From positions 36,135 through 100,134 of the forward strand of contig REBP01000109.1 in assembly GCA_007692665.1 (NCBI GenBank): DNA of 64,000 bases, in the 5' to 3' direction. Position 1 is the stretch's first letter. Each line of letters opens with the position of its first letter. Source of the stretch: Gemmatimonadales bacterium. GTDB lineage: Bacteria; Gemmatimonadota; Gemmatimonadetes; Longimicrobiales; Gaopeijiaceae. The notes beneath the pieces were generated by a model that saw nothing but the letters and a program-made list of their open reading frames with translations, was not told the origin of the DNA and did not search any database. This document shows, piece by piece, positions 47,921 to 56,773 of this stretch. Both the position numbers and the translations under genes were made by a program.

Positions 47921-48997
47921 TCAGTGGTTGGGAAGCCGAACGCGGAAGGACATTCTCGTCCCCTCACCCACCGTCGAATCGCAGACCAGTTCAGACTCGA
48001 GGGTCGCGAGGAGCCGTCGGACGATCACCAGGCCCAGCCCTGATCCAATGAAGCGAACACCGTGTCGGTCCTGAGCGGGCTCGAAAACATCGAAGATCGC
48101 CTCCTCCCGGGCCGAATCGATCCCCGGGCCCGTGTCCTCGACCAGGATCTCCACGATGCCCGGATCCCATTCTCTCGCCTCGATCCGGACTTCCCCGTCG
48201 CGCGTGAACTTCACCGCGTTGGTCGTGAGATTCAGCAGGATCCGGGTGAGCACGGTGGGATGCCCCCTGCGTCGGTCGGAGTGCGCCAGCTCCATTCGCG
48301 TGCGAAGGGCCAGCCCCTTGGCGTCGGCCATTGGCTGAACCGTGCGGCGGGTGGACTCCAGCAGATCCTGCACCGAGAACACCGTCGGGTCGGCCTCGAC
48401 CTGGCCGTCCCGACTCTCCGACAGCTCCATGAAGTTGTTTACCACGTTGAGCATCGTCAGTGCACCGCTGTAGATCATGCTCAGCTGCCGGACCTGCTGG
48501 GCGTCGTCGCGAATGCCGGGAGAATCTCGCAGTGTCTCCGAGAGAAAGAGGACCGAGGTCAGGGGAGACCGAAGGTCGTGGCCGACCTCGGCCAGGATCT
48601 CGTGGGCGTGGGGACCGGACAGGGAAGCTCCCACCTGCTCGTCGGGCCTCGGGTCGAGGGCGTCCCGGACCTCCTCGAAGCGAGCCATCTGTCGAACAAT
48701 CGCGTCACCTGCCCCGGGGGCGCCGGGATCGCGGCCCGGACGCTGCAGTTCGTCCACGAAGCTCCGGCGGAGGCAGTCGAGGAGTTCCCTGCGCACGTGC
48801 AGAAGCGTGGACGGGGAGCGCAGCCCTTCAGGCAACGGGGAGCCGGGGGGACCCGCGGCGGCTTCGACGAGCGTCCGGAGAGACGCATCCAGCGCCGGGC
48901 CGGTAATCGTGCCCGGATATCGGCGGTTCCAGTACTGCCTGGCGGCAGCTGCAGAATCCTCGAGCGAAGCCGCCGGTGAGCCCCGGGGCTCAGTCAT
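47921..48997 (-). CDS. Sensor histidine kinase
   Basis: HEILAEVGHDLRSPLTSVLFLSETLRD (H-box), LNLTTNAVKFT (N-box), VEDTGPGID, GSGLGLVIVRRLL. Confidence 0.92.
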   Translation of the reverse strand: MTEPRGSPAASLEDSAAAARQYWNRRYPGTITGPALDASLRTLVEAAAGPPGSPLPEGLRSPSTLLHVRRELLDCLRRSFVDELQRPGRDPGAPGAGDAIVRQMARFEEVRDALDPRPDEQVGASLSGPHAHEILAEVGHDLRSPLTSVLFLSETLRDSPGIRDDAQQVRQLSMIYSGALTMLNVVNNFMELSESRDGQVEADPTVFSVQDLLESTRRTVQPMADAKGLALRTRMELAHSDRRRGHPTVLTRILLNLTTNAVKFTRDGEVRIEAREWDPGIVEILVEDTGPGIDSAREEAIFDVFEPAQDRHGVRFIGSGLGLVIVRRLLATLESELVCDSTVGEGTRMSFRVRLPNH

Positions 48998-50495
48998 CCG
49001 GCATGTCGTCCTTGGACAGCTCATGCTTCTGCATGAGCCGATACAGCGTCGTCCGGTCGACACCCGCCATTCGGGCGGCCTCCGACTTGTTGCCGTCGGC
49101 CCGGCGGATGATCTCCCTCAGGTACTGCTGCTCGAATTCCGCAACGACCCGGTCCCGAGCCTCGTGGTACGGTTCTCCCAGGACATCGTCGATGGCGACG
49201 CTCCCCCGGGACGAGGACTCTCCTCCATCGAGCACCGGGATGTCATCCGGGCCGAGGTCCCGGCCCGGTTCGAGGACGACCACGGCGTGCTCGAGCACAT
49301 TCTGAAGCTCCCGGACATTGCCGTGCCAGGGCCGCCGCTGAAGCGCCTCCATGCCTTCCGGTGTGATCCCGGGGGTGGGAAAGCCCTCGTGGGAGCGGTG
49401 CCGTTTCCAGAACTGCGCGAGAAAGTGCTCGGCAAGGATGGGGATGTCCGAGGCCCGCTCCCGCAGTGGCGGAAGGTGAATGGGGACCACGCGGAGTCGG
49501 TAGTACAGGTCCTTCCGGAGATGGCCTTCCCGCATGGCCTCGGCGGGATCACGGTTGGTGGCGACCACGAACCTGACGTTCACGAGGGCGCTGGTCACGC
49601 TGCTTCCCACCCGGCGGACGACCCCATCCTGGATCGCGCGAAGGAGCTTCGCCTGGATGGCCAGGGACATTTCGGTCAGTTCGTCCAGGAACAGTGTTCC
49701 ACCGTCTGCCTGTTCGAGCAGCCCCGGATGATCGCTCACGGCGCCGGTGAAGGCGCCCTTCACGTGCCCGAAGACCTCGGACTCGAGGAGCGTTTCGGGG
49801 AGGGCGGCGCAATTGATGGCAACCATCTTCCGGGCGCTCCGCCGGCTGTAGGCGTGAATCAGCTGGGCCACCAGTTCCTTGCCTGTGCCGCTGTCGCCGG
49901 TGATGAACACGGACGCGTCGGTGGGCGCCACCCTCTGCGCGAGTTCGATGGCCTTGCGGAAGGCCGGCGATTTTCCGAGCACCGGCACCCGGTCCGAAAG
50001 CTCGTGCGCCTGACGGAACTCGTCCCGGGCGACCTCCGAGTCCCGCGAGATCTGGACGGAATGTGTCGCTCTTCCGATGAGGATGCTGAGCTGAGTGGCG
50101 GAAAAGGGCTTCGACAGATAGTCCCAGGCGCCTGCCTGGAAGGCCTCGATGCTGGAATCGACGGAAGGCTTGCCCGTCATGACGATCACGAGCGTGGCCG
50201 GGGACCGCCCATGGATCTCCCGGAGGACTTCCATGCCGCCCATGCCCTTCATGTAGAGGTCGAGGAGAACGATGTCGAAGGTGCGACGTCGCATCATCTG
50301 AAGGGCTTCCTCTCCCTTCGCCGCGACGGACACCTGGTAGCCGGATTGCCGGAGAAGCGAAGCGCAGCTCTCGCGAACCGTCAGTTCATCGTCGACGATG
50401 AGAACGCTGATCGAGCCCGTGACCTCCCTGTCGGACGGGAGCGAAAGTCCGCCGGCCTTGGAAGGGGGCGGGGAGGCGCCAGGAGGGGAGGTCAC
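48990..50495 (-). CDS. Sigma-54-dependent NtrC-family response regulator
   Basis: Receiver SVLIVDDELTVRESCA...DIVLLDLYMKGMGG; AAA+ FITGDSGTGKELVAQLIH, VKGAFTGAVSDHPGLLEQADGGTLFLDEL; Fis-type C-terminus KSEAARMAGVDRTTLYRLMQKH. Confidence 0.95.
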   Translation of the reverse strand: MTSPPGASPPPSKAGGLSLPSDREVTGSISVLIVDDELTVRESCASLLRQSGYQVSVAAKGEEALQMMRRRTFDIVLLDLYMKGMGGMEVLREIHGRSPATLVIVMTGKPSVDSSIEAFQAGAWDYLSKPFSATQLSILIGRATHSVQISRDSEVARDEFRQAHELSDRVPVLGKSPAFRKAIELAQRVAPTDASVFITGDSGTGKELVAQLIHAYSRRSARKMVAINCAALPETLLESEVFGHVKGAFTGAVSDHPGLLEQADGGTLFLDELTEMSLAIQAKLLRAIQDGVVRRVGSSVTSALVNVRFVVATNRDPAEAMREGHLRKDLYYRLRVVPIHLPPLRERASDIPILAEHFLAQFWKRHRSHEGFPTPGITPEGMEALQRRPWHGNVRELQNVLEHAVVVLEPGRDLGPDDIPVLDGGESSSRGSVAIDDVLGEPYHEARDRVVAEFEQQYLREIIRRADGNKSEAARMAGVDRTTLYRLMQKHELSKDDMPDD

Positions 50496-50567
50496 CGGTC
50501 AGGACTCGGCTGAGGAGGAACGTGGGGGCCGGCTCACCCGCGCGGGGGGCTGCGCGAGCAAACCCGG

Positions 50568-50632
50568 GAGACCGTCAGGGGAGACAATCACGGGAGACAA
50601 TCACGGGAGACAATCACGGGAGACGACACCGA
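50568..50632. repeat. 13-bp tandem repeat GAGACAATCACGG (3 perfect, 2 degenerate units) in the NtrC/HK operon leader
   Basis: GAGACCGTCAGGG|GAGACAATCACGG x3|GAGACGACACCGA. Confidence 0.9.
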
Positions 50633-50714
50633 ACTGGATAATGATGCAGCCTCGCAACACTTTTGCGCAAGGGGGGGGTGCACGGCGTGCCTTTCATCGT
50701 TCCGGGAGACAGTC

Positions 50715-51953
50715 TCAGGTGGGGACCGAGGCATCCTCCAGCATGGCCCCGAAGACTTCGCAGATCTGTTCCTGGTAACTGATTTCCACGCCGGAATGGG
50801 TGGGGAGCGTCAGGATGCGGGCCGCGACATCCACGGCGCCGGGCGTCGGAAGCATGCCGGTCGCAAGGTGTGGGCCAAGCGCATCAACGTCCGCAATACT
50901 CCGGGGGTAGGACGCCGTCGCACCCAGGCCGCGGGCGGTGAGGGCGTCGAGCAGACGGTCCCTGGCTTCCGCGTTCGGCGCGAGGACCGGCAGGCGCAGG
51001 GCGACGCCGGCACTCTTCCCCTGTGCCGAAGGGAAGTGGACGCCGGGAAGGCCCTCCAGTCGGTTCCGAAGGGAGCGGCCACGCTCCGCCCGGTCCCGAT
51101 TGAGCTCGTCGAGCCGTCGGAAGAGCAGGAGCGCCATGGGTGCAAGACGGTCCGGGTAGCGCTCGAGCGGAAAGTCCGGATCGTAGACGGTCTCTCCGAG
51201 CCTGACGATCCGGCGCACGACTCCAAAGAGATGGGGCTCCTGGAGCGATGCGAATCCGGCGAGGCGCACGAGGTCCCCTCCGACCTCGGCAAACCCGGCT
51301 CCCGGGAGCGCGTCGATCCGCTCGGCAAGCCGCCGCGACAGGTCGTCGTCCCGGGTGACCAGCACTCCGCCGCGGAGCGATGTGATGTTCTTCCCCTTGT
51401 CGAGACTGAAGAGTCCCGCCGTGCCGAACGTGCCGACGGGTCTTCCATCGACGGTGGCACCCATGGACTGCGCGGCATCGTCGACGAGGAAAATTCCCCG
51501 TTTCCGGGCAAAGGCCTCCAGCGCCGAGAGGTCGCCCGGGATACCGAAGAGATTTCCACTGACGATGGCCAGGACCCGATCGGCCTGGAGGCCGGCCAGC
51601 GCCTCCGGGGCGTAGTCCAGGGTTGCCGGATCGATGTCCAGCGGGCGGACCCTGAGGCCGGCGCGCACGACGGCCGCCGCCACCGAATAGCAGGTATATC
51701 CGGGGATGGCCACCTCCATGCGCCCGGGTCGCCGGCGCGCCAGTTCCTCGAGGAGAAGGCTCAGAAGGCCCCGTCCCGACGACATCATGAGGACGTGGGG
51801 GACCTCGAACCGCTGCCGGACGCCCTCCTCGAAAGCGGAGCGGGCCCGGAGGGACGGCCCCAGGGAGGGGGACAGCGCCCGGGCCGCCCACCGGGCGACT
51901 TCAGCCGCCCGGATCGGCGTACCGGCCGGGGGAAGCGTGCGAAGGCGACTCAC
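50715..51953 (-). CDS. DegT/DnrJ/EryC1/StrS-family PLP aminotransferase-like protein
   Basis: MEVAIPGYTCYSVAAAVVRAGLRVRPLDIDPATLDYAPEAL, GIFLVDDAAQSMGATVDGRPVGTFGTAGLFSLDKGKNITSLRGGVLVT. GTG start at 51953 chosen; ATG at 52040 also in frame. Confidence 0.85.
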   Translation of the reverse strand: MSRLRTLPPAGTPIRAAEVARWAARALSPSLGPSLRARSAFEEGVRQRFEVPHVLMMSSGRGLLSLLLEELARRRPGRMEVAIPGYTCYSVAAAVVRAGLRVRPLDIDPATLDYAPEALAGLQADRVLAIVSGNLFGIPGDLSALEAFARKRGIFLVDDAAQSMGATVDGRPVGTFGTAGLFSLDKGKNITSLRGGVLVTRDDDLSRRLAERIDALPGAGFAEVGGDLVRLAGFASLQEPHLFGVVRRIVRLGETVYDPDFPLERYPDRLAPMALLLFRRLDELNRDRAERGRSLRNRLEGLPGVHFPSAQGKSAGVALRLPVLAPNAEARDRLLDALTARGLGATASYPRSIADVDALGPHLATGMLPTPGAVDVAARILTLPTHSGVEISYQEQICEVFGAMLEDASVPT

Positions 51954-51996
51954 GGGAAAGGCACCCAGCCCGACGCCCTCCCCCGGGGGGGAGGAT

Positions 51997-53013
51997 TCAA
52001 ACCCCCGCCCCGGGATCCGCGCCCCATTCCCACTCGACATCAACGGATTCCTTCTGCCAGGCGGAGATCTCCTCACCGGGGAGTTGCCGGGTCTGGCTCC
52101 GCCGCAGGGCTCCCGCCGCCCGACCCACGAGCTGGGAGGGTCTCATGGCCGCAGGGGCGTGGGTGGGAGGCGCGAAATAGCCGGCCCGCATTTCGACCGC
52201 GGTTTCTCCCTCGCCGGCGGGGATGCTGAGACCCTGCATTTCCGAGAGCATGCGCCGGCTGAGCTTGATCGCCCCTTCCTCGTCCGTGGAGGGGGCCACC
52301 ACGATGAACTCGTTCGGATTCAGGCGGCCGATCACGTCGGACCTTCTCCCCATGCGGCGGAAGATTCGCTCGAGGCCCGCTTCCAGTTCCGGGGAGGTTC
52401 GGAGCATCTCGTCGGTGATGGCGGGGTCCGCCGACCCGCCGGCAGGCAGCGAGGGCCCGAACACGACGCACGCCAGGGCCCGCTGGAAACGGTTGGCCTC
52501 CGCCGTCTCCTCCTCGGCTCGCCGAAGGAGGCCGTTGAGGTTGTAGAAGCCGCTCATCCCGTCGAGCATACGCTCATCGCGGGCCACATCGGAAAGTGAC
52601 TTCGCATCCACGAACCGGGCGATCTTGAGCCGGAACTCCTCCGCCTTCGCCGGAAGCCGGATGGTGTCCCAGGCCCCGGCGCGAAGGTTCTTCATGTGGG
52701 CGGTCTCGTCGATGAGTTCCGACGAGGTGACGAGGATCGGCGTTGCAGGGTTGAAGGAAGGGTGCGCCCTCAGCAGCGAGATGATCTCGGGAGCCGAGAG
52801 GTCCGGGAGCGCGTCACTCACCAGCACCAGGTCGGGTCCGAGGGAACTCACATGTTCGAGGAGTTCGTCGGAACTGCGCGCCTGGAGGACCTCGAAGCCG
52901 TCGGGCTCGAGGACCGTGACCAGCGCTCGGAACGTCCACTCGTTCGGTTCCCCAAGCACGGCGAAATGCCGGTTGGGGACACGAGGCAGTTCCCAGGGTT
53001 TCTGGTGGGGCAT
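51997..53013 (-). CDS. Response regulator with degenerate GGDEF-like domain
   Basis: Receiver-like HFAVLGEPNEWTFRALVTVLEPDGFEVLQARSSDELLEHV...DLVLVSDALPDLSAPEII; RRSDVIGRLNPNEFIVVAPSTDEEGAIKLSRRM aligns with RxGGDEF but reads LNPNEF. Confidence 0.72.
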   Translation of the reverse strand: MPHQKPWELPRVPNRHFAVLGEPNEWTFRALVTVLEPDGFEVLQARSSDELLEHVSSLGPDLVLVSDALPDLSAPEIISLLRAHPSFNPATPILVTSSELIDETAHMKNLRAGAWDTIRLPAKAEEFRLKIARFVDAKSLSDVARDERMLDGMSGFYNLNGLLRRAEEETAEANRFQRALACVVFGPSLPAGGSADPAITDEMLRTSPELEAGLERIFRRMGRRSDVIGRLNPNEFIVVAPSTDEEGAIKLSRRMLSEMQGLSIPAGEGETAVEMRAGYFAPPTHAPAAMRPSQLVGRAAGALRRSQTRQLPGEEISAWQKESVDVEWEWGADPGAGV

Positions 53014-53356
53014 TCCGTTGGATCCCGGCGCGTCTGAAGTGGTAATGTGAGCCGGAGCCGTGGAGCGTCGGCGTCGGGTCGGGGTGAGCGGCCAGCGTTT
53101 CGCATGAGGTGTGGCGACCTGAGGCGGACGTGGTAACGCCGCCACAGTTCTGTGGCACTTGTCCGCACCCCGGGCAGTGCGGTGGGGCGAGACCCTGTGC
53201 TGCAAAGTCGCGGGACTCGTTGCCGCAGCATGCGTTCCGGTGGTGGCACGGCCAGTATCGCTGTTTGTTGCCACGCATTTATTCGCAAGATTGGAGCCAT
53301 CCGCCACGAGCGAACCTCGCCAGGCGATACTTGCAAGCAGAAAAAGGGATTCATCC

Positions 53357-53485
53357 GTGATCGATTCCTCGTTTTCCCTCGCGGCACTGAAGGCGGGCCT
53401 GACCCTCCTGGTGATTGCAGTGGTCTTCGGCTTCCTCGTCCGGGATGCGCTGCGGAACCGTCCGGACCGGCGACCTCCGGACTGA
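53357..53485 (+). CDS. Possible 42-aa single-TM protein
   Basis: GTG start: VIDSSFSLAALKAGLTLLVIAVVFGFLVRDALRNRPDRRPPD; purine-rich AAAAAGGGA upstream. Confidence 0.3.
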   Translation: MIDSSFSLAALKAGLTLLVIAVVFGFLVRDALRNRPDRRPPD

Positions 53486-53616
53486 CGGGGGGGCGATTTG
53501 CACGGCGGCTTCCTCGGGATTAGAGTAGGGGACATGCGGTCGTGAAACGTCCCGATATCGCTATCTGAGCGTTTCGGGCGTTCCGAGAGGTGAGGCGGAA
53601 GGGTGGAGGTACCCCG

Positions 53617-54087
53617 ATGACATGGAGAACCGGAGAGGTCTCGGTCCTGACCCTGCTTGCGGTTGCAGCGGTGGGTCTGGCCCTGGGAATGGGCGGGCTC
53701 TCGTTTCACTACGGCGAGGGCACGGCCTACCTCTCGGATGATCCGGCGGCCTGCGTAAACTGCCACATCATGCAGGAGCAATTCGACTCCTGGGTGAAGA
53801 GTTCCCATCACATCGCGGCCACCTGCAACTCCTGTCACCTCCCCGAGGGACCCATTCACAAATGGGTCTCCAAGGCCGACAACGGGTTCTTCCACTCGTG
53901 GGCCTTCACCTTCCGGAATCATCCCGATCCGATCCGCATCAAGCCGAGGAACCGGAACATCGTGCACGCGAATTGCGTGTCCTGTCATGCCGACCTCGTG
54001 CACGAGGTCCTCCCCGACCAGCTCGACGGTCGGGGTGCAACCTGTCTTCACTGCCACAAGGATGTCGGACATGCTGCCTGGCGATAG
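53617..54087 (+). CDS. nrfH: Cytochrome c nitrite reductase small subunit
   Basis: N-terminal TM plus four heme motifs: CVNCH, CNSCH, CVSCH, CLHCH; overlaps nrfA. Confidence 0.93.
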   Translation: MTWRTGEVSVLTLLAVAAVGLALGMGGLSFHYGEGTAYLSDDPAACVNCHIMQEQFDSWVKSSHHIAATCNSCHLPEGPIHKWVSKADNGFFHSWAFTFRNHPDPIRIKPRNRNIVHANCVSCHADLVHEVLPDQLDGRGATCLHCHKDVGHAAWR

Positions 54088-55624
54088 AGCGAGCTTCCTT
54101 CCCGCCGGCCGGCGGGGTGTCTCGAACACCACACTCCTCGCCTCCGTCTTCCTGGGCGGGGTGCTGGTGGCCGTGGTCGTGGGCGCCCTCCTCGTCACCA
54201 TCGGCGAGCGGAAGGGAGAGGGCCGCCAGCCCTACGACCTCCTGGTCCCCGTGGACGACCAGACCACCGATCCCGCGGTCTGGGGGATCAACTGGCCCAG
54301 CCAGTACGAGAGCTACCTGCGCACCACCGACTGGGAGCGCACGCGGTACGGCGGGAGCGACGCGATCCCGGTGCAGAAGCTGAACACCTACCCCTGGCTC
54401 CGCGCCATGTGGTCGGGCTATGCCTTCTCCATCGACTACCGGGAGTCCCGCGGGCACGCCTTCACCCTCCACGACCAGGACCACACGCAGCGGGTGCTCC
54501 AGCGGGAGCAGCCGGGCGCCTGCCTGCACTGCCATGCCGCCGTCATTCCGCTGTACGAGTACGTGGGACGGGGCGACATCATGGCCGGCTTCGTGGAAGT
54601 GTCGGGCATGTCGTGGGAGGAAGCCCGCTTCATGATGGACGACCACGGCGATCCGCTCGTGGAGCACCCGGTGAGCTGCATGGACTGCCACACGCCGGAG
54701 ACCATGGAACTCCGGATCACCCGCCCGGCCTTCAAGGTGGGGATCGCCGCCCTCAAGGCCCACGAGGGGCAGGCGAACTACGACGTGAACCGGGATGCTT
54801 CCCGCCAGGAGATGCGCTCCTTCGTCTGTGCCCAGTGCCACGTCGAGTACTACTTCGACCCCGACAACAACCGGGCCGTCACCTACCCGTGGTCCATGGG
54901 AATTCGGGTCGAGGAGCAGGAGGCCTACTACGACGCCATCGGCTTCAGCGACTGGACCCACGGGGCCACCGGGGGCGGCATGATCAAGGCCCAGCACCCC
55001 GAGTTCGAGCTCTGGAGCCAGGGTACCCACGCCGCCGCCGGCGTCGCCTGTGCCGACTGCCACATGCCGTACCAGCGGGAAGGGGCGCGAAAGGTCTCGG
55101 ACCACCATGTCCGGAGCCCCATGCTGAACGTGAACCGCTCCTGCCAGACCTGTCACAGCATTGCCGAAGGGGAGCTGATGAACCGGGTGGCCGCGATCCA
55201 GGACCGCACCACGGCCCTGGTCGATCGCTCGGCAGCTGCCGTCACCGACCTCATCACCGTCCTCGCCGCCGCCCGTGCCCTGGGCGCCGACGACGAGGCC
55301 CTCGCCGAGGCAATCCAGATGCAGCGCAGCGCCCAGTGGCGCCTGGACTGGATCTTCTCCGAGGGGTCCCGGGGCTTCCACGCTCCCCAGGAATCCGCCC
55401 GGATCCTGGGCGAGGCCATCGACTTTGCCCGCCAGGGAGAGCGGATGGTCGTGGAGCGCTACGCCGGGCGCCTGGACCGGGCCGCCGTGGACATCATGCC
55501 GCCGGAAGGGGTGACGCCGGACGAGCTGGCGCCCACCCGCACCGGCCCCACCGTGCCCGGCAGCCCTGGACCGGATCGCCCCGGCCCCGATCGCCCCGGG
55601 CCCACGGTGCCGAACGGGAACTGA
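54062..55624 (+). CDS. nrfA: Ammonia-forming cytochrome c nitrite reductase catalytic subunit, CxxCH at heme 1
   Basis: Five heme motifs CLHCH, CMDCH, CAQCH, CADCH, CQTCH; ESRGH, QCHVEYYFDPDNN, MIKAQHPEFELW match NrfA active-site and Ca2+ motifs. Confidence 0.93.
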   Translation: MSDMLPGDRASFLPAGRRGVSNTTLLASVFLGGVLVAVVVGALLVTIGERKGEGRQPYDLLVPVDDQTTDPAVWGINWPSQYESYLRTTDWERTRYGGSDAIPVQKLNTYPWLRAMWSGYAFSIDYRESRGHAFTLHDQDHTQRVLQREQPGACLHCHAAVIPLYEYVGRGDIMAGFVEVSGMSWEEARFMMDDHGDPLVEHPVSCMDCHTPETMELRITRPAFKVGIAALKAHEGQANYDVNRDASRQEMRSFVCAQCHVEYYFDPDNNRAVTYPWSMGIRVEEQEAYYDAIGFSDWTHGATGGGMIKAQHPEFELWSQGTHAAAGVACADCHMPYQREGARKVSDHHVRSPMLNVNRSCQTCHSIAEGELMNRVAAIQDRTTALVDRSAAAVTDLITVLAAARALGADDEALAEAIQMQRSAQWRLDWIFSEGSRGFHAPQESARILGEAIDFARQGERMVVERYAGRLDRAAVDIMPPEGVTPDELAPTRTGPTVPGSPGPDRPGPDRPGPTVPNGN

Positions 55625-55696
55625 CGGCCCGTTCGCCGGGGCCCGGGAGGCGGTGATCCCGCGCGGGCACGCGGCTGAACCGGTTGCATCCCCCGA

Positions 55697-56554
55697 TCAG
55701 GCCGCGTCTCCCGGCACCGGCATCGGCACCTGGTGCAGGTGCACGTCCCGCTGCGGGTAGGGGATGTTGCAGCCTGCCGCCTCGAGCTCCTCCTTGAGGG
55801 CGCGGAGGAGGTCCCACCTCAGGGCCCAGTAGTCGGTGGCCGCACACCAGGGGCGCACGATGAAGTCCACCGAGGAGTCGCCCAGCTCCGCCACCTGGAC
55901 GTTGGGGGCCGGATCCTCGAGGACCCGGCTGTCGGAGGTCAGGACCCGGAGCATGGTCTCCTTCGCCACCTGGAGGTTGTCGTCGTATCCCACCCCGATG
56001 ACCAGGTCGATGCGCCGGGTCGGGTTCGCCGAGTAGTTCCGGATCGTCTGCCCGTAGACCTGCGAGTTCGGAACGACAACCCGGATGTTGTCGCCGGTGT
56101 GGAGGATCGTGCTGAAGATGCTGATCTCCTTCACGGTGCCCGCGGTGCCGCCGATCTCCACCCAGTGCCCCACGCTGAACGGGCGGAAGAGGAGGAGCAT
56201 GACCCCGGCCGCGAAGTTGGACAGCGTCCCCTGGAGTGCCAGGCCGATGGCAAGGCCGGCGGCGCCCAATACGACGACGAACTGGGCGATGGGCACCCCG
56301 AGCACTCCCACCACCGCGATGAGGACGAAGGCGATCAGCCCCGCGTACAGGAGCTTGGCCACGAAGGGGACCAGCGTCGGGTCCACGTTGGCCCTGCCCA
56401 GGTGGTTCTGCACGAGGTTTCGCACACGCTTCGAAATCCAGACGCCCACGACCAGGAGAACCACGCCACCGACGATCTTGAGCCCGAACTCCGTGATGAA
56501 GGCGGTAAGGGTGGCGAGAGCAGTGTCCAGCGAGAGGTTCGAGGTGTCATCCAT
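55697..56554 (-). CDS. Small-conductance mechanosensitive channel (MscS family)
   Basis: VVVLGAAGLAIGLALQGTLSNFAAGVMLLLFRPFSVGHWVEIGGTAGTVKEISIFSTILHTGDNIRVVVPNSQVYG. Confidence 0.95.
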   Translation of the reverse strand: MDDTSNLSLDTALATLTAFITEFGLKIVGGVVLLVVGVWISKRVRNLVQNHLGRANVDPTLVPFVAKLLYAGLIAFVLIAVVGVLGVPIAQFVVVLGAAGLAIGLALQGTLSNFAAGVMLLLFRPFSVGHWVEIGGTAGTVKEISIFSTILHTGDNIRVVVPNSQVYGQTIRNYSANPTRRIDLVIGVGYDDNLQVAKETMLRVLTSDSRVLEDPAPNVQVAELGDSSVDFIVRPWCAATDYWALRWDLLRALKEELEAAGCNIPYPQRDVHLHQVPMPVPGDAA

Positions 56555-56773
56555 GGATCGGCAGACTCCGGGTACGTGAAACGGATGTGAATCAGGTCAG
56601 GGCACAGCCCCCCGGGACCCCGTTCGACGGCCCGGGTTCCAACCGTCGCGTGCGGGCTGGTGCCCCGCGTCCACGGGTGGCGGTTCGGCCCGAAAACTGT
56701 GACTTTGAGCCAGGTGGTCCGTCGGGCGCGGACCGGGGGAAACGCGAGGAAACCTGGCCAGAGTGAGGGCGGA

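Noticed and set aside
50568-50632. Possible CRISPR-like array
   Set aside because: Units are contiguous 13-mers without spacers and no cas genes occur; same for the other short arrays.
53486-53616. FNR box upstream of nrfHA
   Set aside because: No TTGAT-N4-ATCAA-like sequence found.
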